From CAZZCP01 sp964653235 (GTDB lineage: Bacteria; Bdellovibrionota; Bdellovibrionia; Bdellovibrionales; UBA840), in NCBI GenBank assembly GCA_964653235.1, contig CAZZCP010000061.1, positions 1 through 17,592 of the forward strand: a stretch of DNA of 17,592 nucleotides, in the 5' to 3' direction. The notes below the pieces were generated by a model. It made no database searches. It was not told the DNA's origin and saw nothing but the letters and a program-made list of their open reading frames with translations. The position numbers and the translations under genes are program-made. Below are positions 7,762 through 14,251 of this stretch, one piece after another. Within the stretch, counting starts at the first letter, position 1. Each line of letters begins with the position of its first letter.

Positions 7762-7971
7762 CCACCACCTGTACATCTTGGGGCTCAAGTAAGATGCACA
7801 AATTCTAATTTCCTGTCTAAGTCTTGGATTTTACTTTAAAAAAATAGCAAATAGAAAAGGGTGCAATAGATGATATTTTGAAATTTTCGAGCACTTGAAA
7901 AACCACCCCTTTTTTCAAGCCAAGGATTGTTGATGGGATTGCTACTTTTTTCTGCGGTTTCCACCCCGCAC
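7733..7971 (-). ncRNA. Candidate structured non-coding RNA, about 239 nt
   Basis: The 413 bases between rpmG and nth (7689-8101) hold no plausible protein gene, yet the minus strand carries a complete small-RNA unit. It has a near-consensus sigma-54 promoter (7997-7982), an expected start at about 7971, and a strong terminator ending at 7733. In transcript order the hairpins are: TGCGG/CCGCA right at the 5' end (7970-7966 with 7957-7953); a nine-pair CTTGAAAAA/TTTTTCAAG stem (7919-7911 with 7902-7894); a nine-pair GTGCATCTT/AAGATGTAC stem with one G-U (7799-7791 with 7779-7771, 11-base loop); then the terminator. The loops of the first two hairpins both contain GGGGTGG, and GGTGGTGG lies unpaired before the terminator. 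I see no marks of tmRNA, RNase P RNA, SRP RNA or 6S RNA. Function unknown. Confidence 0.6.
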
Positions 7972-7974
7972 AAG

Positions 7975-7997
7975 ATTATAGAGCATAGTTCGTGCCA
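7975..7997 (-). promoter_or_regulatory. Sigma-54 (-24/-12) promoter overlapped by a TATAAT box
   Basis: The minus strand reads TGGCACGAACTATGCT (7997-7982), matching the sigma-54 pattern TGGCACG-N4-TTGCW at 11 of 12 fixed positions, with GG and GC exactly ten bases apart. The predicted start is about 7971. One base further on lies a perfect TATAAT (7980-7975), but with no good -35 at 15-18 bases. It reads away from nth and into the ncRNA candidate. Confidence 0.6.
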
Positions 7998-8101
7998 GAC
8001 ATTGGTACTAAAAATAAGCTTCTACAGGTTAAAGTGGCACCATTTTATCTAGGGGACGATTGAGCGGTGACTTTCTGGCTATTTTTCTCTAATGCTTTTT
8101 T

Positions 8102-8804
8102 ATGAATAAAAAAGAACGAGTCGACTACATCGATCAAAAACTCGAGGAGCTCTTTCCGAATCCGCCGATTCCTCTTGATCATTTTGATCCTTATTCGCTT
8201 TTGATTGCGGTTCTGTTATCTGCCCAATGTACTGATGTACGAGTCAATAAGGTAACGCCTTTGCTTTTTGCTAAAGCCAAAACACCAGCTCAGATGCTAC
8301 AAATGAGCATAGAAGAAATTGAAAATATTATAATTCTCATAAGAGTTCTTGAAAGTAATTTTTGATCCATCAACANNNNNNNNNNCCTGTGGGCTTGCAC
8401 CTCGCAAGGCAAAAGCAATTTGGCAGCTCTCTAAAATCTTAGTGGAAGAATATGATTCTCAAGTTCCATGTGATCTTGAAAAACTAGAAGCGCTCCCTGG
8501 GGTGGGTCACAAGACTGCTAGTGTGGTTATGATTCAAGCCTTTGGCAGAGATGCTTTTCCTGTCGATACCCATATTCACCGGCTGGCACAGAAGTGGAAA
8601 CTCAGTTCTGGTAAAAATGTTCAACAAACTGAAAAAGATCTTAAGCGTCTTTTTCGCCAAGAAAGGTGGAAAGATTTGCATTTGCAAATCATTTTTTATG
8701 GCCGTGAATTTTGTCAAGCTAGACAATGCGATGGTCTTCGATGCGAGATGTGCCAGCATATGTTTCCAAATCGAAAAAAAGCTGTGGACTGGAATCGTGC
8801 TTAA
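8102..8804 (+). CDS. nth: Endonuclease III (DNA glycosylase/AP lyase), broken by a scaffold gap
   Basis: Removes oxidised pyrimidines from DNA and cleaves at the abasic site. The 5' part (8102 to about 8332) reads normally with LLIAVLLSAQCTDVRVNK, ending in EIENII. About 43 bases that do not fit the family (8333-8375, with an in-frame stop at 8363-8365) then precede ten Ns, and the family sequence resumes at CGLAPRKAK (8388). The second half has the helix-hairpin-helix LPGVGHKTA with the catalytic lysine and PVDTHIHR with the catalytic aspartate. The iron-sulphur region is odd: four cysteines are spaced C-x4-C-x4-C-x2-C, and the usual last cysteine position is Asn. The gene is probably intact in the organism. 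The ATG has no Shine-Dalgarno site; TCTAAT (8088-8093) lies eight bases upstream. Confidence 0.88.
8376..8385. other. Assembly gap (10 N) inside nth
   Basis: Ten Ns join two contigs within nth. The length is probably nominal. The left contig carries about 43 bases of sequence foreign to the gene just before the gap. Confidence 0.95.
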
Positions 8805-9668
8805 ATGAGTGACTACGCCAAAGGACTTCTATATGGATTTTCAGCATTTGTCATTTGGGGACTGGCACCAATCTATTGGAAATTGATAGATCAGGTTTCT
8901 GCCTATGAAGTTACCTCTCACCGTATACTTTGGTCGGCCGTTCTTCTTTTGGTTTATCTTGTGTTTAAAAAAAGAGCGATTGAGATCAAGGAGTTATTTT
9001 TTAATAAGCAAAAGATGTTATGGATTGTTCCAACCGCTTTTTTAATTGGCGGAAATTGGTTTACTTTTATCTATGCGATAAGAACAGAAAGAATTCTAGA
9101 GACCAGTTTAGGCTATTACTTTAACCCCCTCTTATCGGTTTTTTTGGGTTTTTTATTTTTAAATGAGAGAATGAGTCGGGTTCAATTACTTGCTGTTCTC
9201 TTTGCTTTCCTCGGCTTTTCTGTTCAAGTTCTACTGCAAGGCTATTTGCCTTGGATCTCGATTGCCTTAGCAGCTAGCTTTGCCTTTTATGGTTTAATTC
9301 GAAAAATCACTCCTGTAAAACCATTGGTAGGACTATGTATGGAAGCAATCTTATTAAGTCCCATTTGCCTGATGTATTTAGCTCAAGAAAACCGATGGCA
9401 AAATTTCTTTATTGATTCTGCAACTGCATTTTTACTGGTTTTAGCGGGAGCAATCACTTTGGCGCCGCTTTTATTTTTCTTAGAAGCGGTAAAAAGACTT
9501 GAGCTCTCTACTGTTGGTTTTCTACAATTTACAGGACCAAGTCTAAGTTTTTTGACGGCAATTTTTATCTACAATGAAGAATTCAATTCTACAAAACTGA
9601 CATCTTTTCTGTTGATATGGATGGGAGTTATTTTTTACATAGCGAGCTTGAAAAAGAAAAAAGCCTAG
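8805..9668 (+). CDS. rarD: EamA-family transporter, RarD type
   Basis: A 287-residue inner-membrane protein with about ten hydrophobic segments in two EamA repeats. RarD hallmarks are the N-terminal 'KGLLYGFSAFVIWGLAPIYWK' type opening (residues 6-26), SHRILWS at 38-44, the GGNWFTFIYAI stretch at about 82-92, 'SLGYYFNPLLSVFLGFLFL' (about 101-119) followed by NERMS, and 'FLQFTGPSLSFL' near 241-252. RarD proteins are linked to chloramphenicol sensitivity in E. coli, but the substrate is not firmly known. The ATG follows the nth stop with no gap, so it is probably cotranscribed with nth. Its stop overlaps that of the HD-GYP gene in a shared CTAG. Confidence 0.88.
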   Translation: MSDYAKGLLYGFSAFVIWGLAPIYWKLIDQVSAYEVTSHRILWSAVLLLVYLVFKKRAIEIKELFFNKQKMLWIVPTAFLIGGNWFTFIYAIRTERILETSLGYYFNPLLSVFLGFLFLNERMSRVQLLAVLFAFLGFSVQVLLQGYLPWISIALAASFAFYGLIRKITPVKPLVGLCMEAILLSPICLMYLAQENRWQNFFIDSATAFLLVLAGAITLAPLLFFLEAVKRLELSTVGFLQFTGPSLSFLTAIFIYNEEFNSTKLTSFLLIWMGVIFYIASLKKKKA

Positions 9669-11290
9669 GCACCTTTTTTTCCAGATCCTACCGAAATTTT
9701 TCCGTAATCATCACCATAATCACTAACTATCACGGAACCCGCTTTTTCTTCAGTATCAACTGTATAGACTTTGTTTTGTGCGTTTTTATTAAAGCCGATC
9801 TCGCCCATAGAGTTTTCAGACAATTCCTCTTCTATAACATTTGTAGATCCAACCGCTTTAGCCATCTCATCTATTTTTGATTTATTTTCAAGCTGCATTT
9901 TATCAGCAATATTTTGTAGTTTAGGATCCATTTGTTCAATCAAAGTACTTACGATGGGTCCGTGAAAACTTGGATCAAAGAAAGGAGCTGCAATGCCATC
10001 TTTTAGACCCGCAAATTTTAAAATGGCTTCATCTGGGCTCATTTGCTCTTTACCTGCTTGAAAACTAGTATAATAATCAAGTGCATCGGCCATTGCCAAA
10101 ATCTTTGCGTGACGGCTAATCTCATTTCCTTGCAGACCTTTTGGAAATCCAGTGCCATTAAAACATTCATGGTGTTCTTGAATCATACGCAATACGATAT
10201 CATTGACTGGAATTTGCTTCTTTTTGATCAATTCTACCGAAAGAAAAGGATGCATTTTATACTGTTGGTATTCATGAAAACTCATTTCAAGAGGATCTTG
10301 ATCAACAATTTCAATGGGCAGATTGGATAAGCCAATATCATGTAAGAGACCACCAATACTTAAATTTTCAAGATCATCGAGCTCTGCCATGATACCAAAA
10401 ATAGCACAAAAGGTCGCAACATTGGCGCAATGGGCGTAATTTGTATGAGATTGAGAAGTTAGTTTTAAGATTCGGTCGTAGAGTGAATTGTCTGTTTCAT
10501 CTCCAACAAAACTAGATATAATTTTCGAAGTCGTCTCTAAAAAGGCTCGACTTTCCATTTCATTGTAAGTGCCTTTTGTAAAAAAACCGCTCATTAGAGT
10601 TTTCACATCTTCTTTGATTTTCTTTGCTTTTTCAATTTGAGATAGATTGTTATCATGCTTGTGCTCTGAGAGAATTTTAGCCGTATATTCGCGGTATGCT
10701 TTTAAAGAGTCTTTTCTGATGTAAAGAATATCTTTATTCTTGCCAATAAATTTTACTTTAGAGTCTTCACCCAATTTTGATTTTTCTTTACGATAGAGTA
10801 AAAAACGATCGTTCATCGGAAAGTATAAATACACATCAAAAGGTAAATTTTCGCGAGAGTTAATTTCTAAGATACTTACTTTTGTCATCATATCCATGCA
10901 CAAGTTTGAGCTGGTAAGATCAATATTTACGAATTCAAATAAAGAATTCAGTAGTAGCTCTTGTTCATAGGGGTAGCAATAGATTCCTTCAACATCCATT
11001 TTAAATAAGTCCACAGCATTTTGGCTTAAGCCATTTCGGTGAAGTATAAAGACTTTAAGAGCTGGCATCTCTTTTTTAAGAAGAACAAGTATATCTTTAA
11101 GATACTCCTCTGACTTATCTTCAACATCTTCAATCATACAGACTGAAAATTGAAGACTTTTATCTAAAGTAAGTAGCTCATTTAGTCCTTGAATATGGTG
11201 AATTCCAAAACCTAGTTTTGAAAAATTCTCATTCACCAAAAATTGCATGGATTGGTTCGGAGAAATCAGCAATATCGGACTCAAGGACAT
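9665..11290 (-). CDS. Pseudo-receiver/HD-GYP domain protein (putative c-di-GMP phosphodiesterase)
   Basis: Likely cytoplasmic signalling protein, 541 residues. The ATG at 11290 (MSLSPILLIS) is chosen because GGAG lies five bases upstream; an upstream TTG is less likely. Residues about 4-122 resemble a response-regulator receiver but lack its usual lysine (YCYPYE in place of a KP motif), so phosphorylation is doubtful. Residues 135-205 form a beta-rich region (VYLYFPMNDRFLLYRK) common before HD-GYP domains in Bdellovibrio relatives. The HD-GYP domain (about 265-450) keeps His287, HD at 317-318, His347, HH at 373-374 and NGTGFP (378-383) with Asp402, so metal binding looks possible. The usual Lys after HDIG is Leu and GYP reads GFP. 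The last 60 residues are low-complexity and acidic. It is divergent from the ART-like gene. Confidence 0.85.
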   Translation of the reverse strand: MSLSPILLISPNQSMQFLVNENFSKLGFGIHHIQGLNELLTLDKSLQFSVCMIEDVEDKSEEYLKDILVLLKKEMPALKVFILHRNGLSQNAVDLFKMDVEGIYCYPYEQELLLNSLFEFVNIDLTSSNLCMDMMTKVSILEINSRENLPFDVYLYFPMNDRFLLYRKEKSKLGEDSKVKFIGKNKDILYIRKDSLKAYREYTAKILSEHKHDNNLSQIEKAKKIKEDVKTLMSGFFTKGTYNEMESRAFLETTSKIISSFVGDETDNSLYDRILKLTSQSHTNYAHCANVATFCAIFGIMAELDDLENLSIGGLLHDIGLSNLPIEIVDQDPLEMSFHEYQQYKMHPFLSVELIKKKQIPVNDIVLRMIQEHHECFNGTGFPKGLQGNEISRHAKILAMADALDYYTSFQAGKEQMSPDEAILKFAGLKDGIAAPFFDPSFHGPIVSTLIEQMDPKLQNIADKMQLENKSKIDEMAKAVGSTNVIEEELSENSMGEIGFNKNAQNKVYTVDTEEKAGSVIVSDYGDDYGKISVGSGKKGA

Positions 11291-11377
11291 ACATACTCCA
11301 ATAATGGATGCTAGTACATTAATCGGCAAGACCAAGGGCTAGCTTTAATGCCCCTCATCCGATCTCTACTTTTTCTC

Positions 11378-11383
11378 TATATT
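11378..11383 (+). promoter_or_regulatory. -10 box for the ART-like gene, suggesting a leaderless mRNA
   Basis: TATATT (five of six) ends seven bases before the ATG at 11391, so the expected start is on or next to the A of the start codon. No clear -35 is seen and no Shine-Dalgarno site exists. Confidence 0.4.
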
Positions 11384-11390
11384 TTGAAAT

Positions 11391-12140
11391 ATGATGAAAC
11401 GGCTATCTCAATCTGATGCAAATTATCATCTCGAGACTGCTTTTGCAGAGTCTTTTGTACAAAATGAAATCTTCACTCAAAGACGCAGTTTCAACCCCAA
11501 AATGGATCACTTTGAATATGATTTAATGAAAAATAGTGAGATTCATCTTCACTTTCCTTATTCCTGCCTTCGAGGAATTCAAGAGTTTGGATTTTTGAAT
11601 GTATACGAAATCAATACAGACCTACATCTATTTTACCGAAAGAAAGAGCTTCGAGCACAAATAGAAAGCCGAATGGCAGGTTATGATTTTACCGAAAACC
11701 CAAATCAATGGTCAAAACTTCTTCCAAAATACGCACGACTTAACATAAAGCTGCCTTCTTGTTTTCAAATTCGCCATGAAGCGGCTCTTTCTTTTGGCTG
11801 TATTGTCGCTGTTTTAAATGATAAGATTAAAGATCGAGCCAGTATCACACCTTATGATAGCATTATTGGTTATCAATTTGGCTTTCAACCACATGAAGAT
11901 TTATTTTCTTTTGATCAAAGAAAAATTCCAATACTACCCCGTCAGGGGGTTTATTTTGAGGTACAGATCTGGGGCCCCTTGTTTTTAGATGATGTAAAAG
12001 AAATATTGATTCCTGAAAAAAAATACTGGTCTTCTGTAGGCTTTGATTTTGAGAAACAAAAAGCGATAGAAAGCATTGGGCTTAACTATCGCTTTTATGA
12101 TTTGGCTTTTGCGCCAAATACGTACTTGCAAAAATCTTAG
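11391..12140 (+). CDS. Uncharacterised protein, possibly ADP-ribosyltransferase-like fold
   Basis: A 249-residue protein with no signal peptide or membrane span. I do not recognise a named family, but the order of its motifs is suggestive: YSCLRGIQEFGFLN (57-70), SRMAGY (93-98), LLPKYARL (110-117), CIVAVLNDKIKDRASITPYDS (137-157) and YFEVQIWGPLFLDDVKEI (188-205). The pattern 'R-A/T-T/S-x-T-x-x-DS' followed by 'E-x-Q-hydrophobic-x-G-P-x-x-x-DDV' recalls an ART-like family with an E-x-Q/E catalytic loop that I cannot name (Glu190 and Gln192 here). The usual N-terminal Arg or His would be Arg61 or nearby. This is inference from remembered patterns. The stop shares bases with the converging DUF547 gene (TTAG). 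It is divergent from the HD-GYP gene across 100 bases. Confidence 0.7.
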   Translation: MMKRLSQSDANYHLETAFAESFVQNEIFTQRRSFNPKMDHFEYDLMKNSEIHLHFPYSCLRGIQEFGFLNVYEINTDLHLFYRKKELRAQIESRMAGYDFTENPNQWSKLLPKYARLNIKLPSCFQIRHEAALSFGCIVAVLNDKIKDRASITPYDSIIGYQFGFQPHEDLFSFDQRKIPILPRQGVYFEVQIWGPLFLDDVKEILIPEKKYWSSVGFDFEKQKAIESIGLNYRFYDLAFAPNTYLQKS

Positions 12141-12961
12141 TTGTTCTGTGTAAGCTTTTTCATCGATTTGGTATCGTTCAGATTCCAATCATAATCTAGA
12201 TGCTTGATCTTTTTATAGTCTTTGGCAGCAATGGCTTTTATTGCCTCGGGGCTATCTCCCAATTGTTCAGCATATTTTGAAAAAGTTGTTTTTAAATCAG
12301 AAAAACCTCTCCAACCTTTTTCAAAGTCTTCTTCATACCAATCAAAAATTTTAGAAACATAAAGAATTTTCTCTTTTTCATCATAACGATTTCGATCACG
12401 ATCGGATAAAAAGTTTTTCATCGCTGTCTGCAATTGATTTTCTAGGTTCTCTGCAACAAATGCCTTATTGAGAAGGGCCGGACAGCCAATCGAGGCACAA
12501 TTAAAAGCGACATGAACCAATGGCTCATTGAATTTACCGCTACCCCGAACCAACTCATGCTCAATGCGATCTAAATAAGATTTTTCTCCAAAAAGATCAA
12601 ACCATTTAACCTTCCATGTACTTGTAAACAAGCCACTGCCCAGTTCTTTTATAGATTCAATATCAGGGTATTTACTCAAAATTCTTTCTACGGTCAGTGC
12701 ATTGTAGAGATTGAAATAGTAAGCCAACTGCTGTTCTTTGGTCCATGCTTCTACTTCTTTTTGTGAGACTTTTAAAGATGCCTGGGTGTAGGATTGAAGT
12801 GTTTTAAGATCGATCTTAGCATAATCAATGCGAGAGGCCTGGCCCTCACGAATTAACACTACATTCTTTTGCAAAAGTTCATCCCAAATCTTGTGAGTAT
12901 GATCAAAGGCAAGGGCAGACACACTCACCAATAAACTCAAAATGAGTGAATAAAACTTCAT
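12137..12961 (-). CDS. Secreted DUF547 domain protein
   Basis: A 274-residue protein with a clear signal peptide (hydrophobic 5-16, cut after ALA18), so periplasmic or exported. DUF547 marks are QQLAYYFNLYNALTV (77-91), DRIEHELVR (131-139), NEPLVHVAFNCASIGCPAL (145-163, with the conserved Asn-Cys and Gly-Cys) and SKIFDWYEEDF (203-213), ending with LDYDWNLND. Conserved His and Cys residues suggest an enzyme, and the family is thought to be peptidase- or transglutaminase-like, but no activity is established. A strong ribosome site AAGGAGG (12972-12966) precedes the ATG. It lies 115 bases downstream of the aldose dehydrogenase gene; no terminator is evident between them. Confidence 0.88.
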   Translation of the reverse strand: MKFYSLILSLLVSVSALAFDHTHKIWDELLQKNVVLIREGQASRIDYAKIDLKTLQSYTQASLKVSQKEVEAWTKEQQLAYYFNLYNALTVERILSKYPDIESIKELGSGLFTSTWKVKWFDLFGEKSYLDRIEHELVRGSGKFNEPLVHVAFNCASIGCPALLNKAFVAENLENQLQTAMKNFLSDRDRNRYDEKEKILYVSKIFDWYEEDFEKGWRGFSDLKTTFSKYAEQLGDSPEAIKAIAAKDYKKIKHLDYDWNLNDTKSMKKLTQNN

Positions 12962-13076
12962 AAATCCTCCTTAAATCGTGAAGCGCATATGCACTTTCCA
13001 TGGGCAAACACGAGTAAAATATAAAAACTAAATCCATTGCAGCAGACAGAATCAAACTTGTCTAGCTATGTTCCAA

Positions 13077-14177
13077 CTATTGCGGCAAGAGTCGAATCAA
13101 AAGTGAGTTATCGGTTGAAATGTACAAGTAGCCATCTGCTGATACTTTTACGTTTCGCACTCTGTAGTTTAAATTTGATAAGAGCCTCTCTTCTTGTTGT
13201 TTTTTGGGCTTGTTCAAATCGAGTCGATTGAGGTGCTGCAATGCTAGTGCACCTGAGAAAAAGCTATTTTGCCAATGTTTAAATAGATCTCCAGAGTAGA
13301 TTGCAAAACCGGAGGGAGCTATCGAAGGAACGTAATAATATACTGGTTGCTCCATACCTTTTTTTTTCGTAATCCCCTTGCCTATCTTAGGACCATGATA
13401 CTCTCGCCCGTAGGTGATAATCGGCCAGCCGTAGTTTTTGCCTTTTTTTATCAAGTTGATTTCATCTCCCCCTCTAGGTCCATGTTCTTGCTCCCAGAGT
13501 TCCTTGGTTGCAGGATGCAGTGCCAAGCCCTGTGGGTTGCGGTGTCCATAGCTCCAGATACTGGGTCTCGCTTTTTTATTGCTCACAAAAGGATTGTCTT
13601 TGGGAATCTTGCCATTGATACGAATTCGATGAATCTTGCCATTGTCAGTGCTTAAGCTTTGCGCTAAATCCCGATTTCCACGATCTCCTACACTAAAAAA
13701 CAAATGCTCCTCATCTGGAAAAACGATTCGAGACCCATAATGATGTGTGGTCGAAAAGGCAGGCTTGGCAACAAAGATATCTTTAAGGTTCTCAAGAGAT
13801 TTGCCATTCCATTTGGCTCTCGCAATAGCTGTAGTGTATTTAGAGCCTACTTTCTTTGCGTAACTCAAAAAAATGAAAGCATTCTCTTTAAAATTCGGAT
13901 GAATGGCGATATCAAGTAGGCCTCCCTGACCACGAGCTACAACTTTTGGTCCCCCTTTTACGCGTATTGCTTTTTGGATCTTTGGCTGAAAGATAAAAAT
14001 TTCACCCGATCTTTGTGTAATGAGAATTTTACCATCTGGCAAAAAATCAAAACCCCAGATGACATCATCAAGCTCAGTGAGAACTTCTGCCTTAAAGCTT
14101 TTTCCAGCAGATAGAAATGTACCTAGATCTTTAGCCCACAAAGAACATGCAAAACAAATAAGAATAAGAATTTTCAT
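13077..14177 (-). CDS. PQQ-dependent aldose sugar dehydrogenase-like protein (YliI/Asd family)
   Basis: Predicted periplasmic beta-propeller enzyme that oxidises aldose sugars using pyrroloquinoline quinone. The signal peptide is MKILILICFACSLWA (1-15). Family motifs: WGFDFLPDG (41-49), GGLLDIAIHP (85-94), TTHHYGSRIVF (143-153, with the His that acts as general base in soluble glucose dehydrogenases), GDRGNRD (164-170), YGHRNPQGLA (210-219), HGPRGGDEIN (232-241, PQQ and metal side) and NYGWP (248-252). The length of 366 is typical. No PQQ-synthesis genes lie in the window, so the cofactor may come from elsewhere. The ATG has no Shine-Dalgarno site; promoter boxes place the transcript start on the ATG. 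It is divergent from the lipoprotein gene across 74 bases. Confidence 0.9.
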   Translation of the reverse strand: MKILILICFACSLWAKDLGTFLSAGKSFKAEVLTELDDVIWGFDFLPDGKILITQRSGEIFIFQPKIQKAIRVKGGPKVVARGQGGLLDIAIHPNFKENAFIFLSYAKKVGSKYTTAIARAKWNGKSLENLKDIFVAKPAFSTTHHYGSRIVFPDEEHLFFSVGDRGNRDLAQSLSTDNGKIHRIRINGKIPKDNPFVSNKKARPSIWSYGHRNPQGLALHPATKELWEQEHGPRGGDEINLIKKGKNYGWPIITYGREYHGPKIGKGITKKKGMEQPVYYYVPSIAPSGFAIYSGDLFKHWQNSFFSGALALQHLNRLDLNKPKKQQEERLLSNLNYRVRNVKVSADGYLYISTDNSLLIRLLPQ

Positions 14178-14183
14178 AAACTG

Positions 14184-14212
14184 ACTATGCTATCTTTTGG
14201 CTGGTTCGCCAA
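14184..14212 (-). promoter_or_regulatory. Promoter of the aldose dehydrogenase gene, probably leaderless
   Basis: TTGGCG (14212-14207), a 17-base spacer and CATAGT (14189-14184) lie exactly six bases before the ATG at 14177. Each box matches four of six consensus positions. Confidence 0.42.
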
Positions 14213-14217
14213 GTGTC

Positions 14218-14245
14218 TTGCACTCTTGAAAAAACAGACTATTAT
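14218..14245 (+). promoter_or_regulatory. Promoter of the small lipoprotein gene, probably leaderless
   Basis: TTGCAC (14218-14223), 16 bases, then TATTAT (14240-14245), six bases before the ATG at 14252. A perfect TATAAT (14243-14248) overlaps it but would start inside the codon. It partly overlaps the opposing promoter region. Confidence 0.42.
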
Positions 14246-14251
14246 AATTTT

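Noticed and set aside
7642..7839. Open plus-strand frame of 65 codons across the rpmG promoter and terminator
   Set aside because: It runs antisense to the rpmG start, through its promoter and the terminator hairpin, has no ribosome site, and its product shows no pattern of a real protein.
7861..7915. Plus-strand terminator ending in the TTTTTT at 7910-7915
   Set aside because: The only stem that could precede it (GGGTG with CACCC) has a loop of about 45 bases, and the local hairpin is AT-rich and contains the T-run inside its stem.
7733..7971. tmRNA, RNase P RNA, SRP RNA or 6S RNA in the rpmG-nth interval
   Set aside because: No tag reading frame, no RNase P or SRP core motifs, and the 5' and 3' ends do not pair into the long closing stem of 6S RNA.
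12962..13076. Terminator or strong promoter between the aldose dehydrogenase and DUF547 genes
   Set aside because: No stem with a T-run is visible; the AT-rich stretch with TATTTT lacks a matching -35, so I do not call either.
14213..14251. GTG start at 14213 for the lipoprotein
   Set aside because: It would put 13 polar residues before the lipoprotein signal; the ATG at 14252 opens a proper lipobox.
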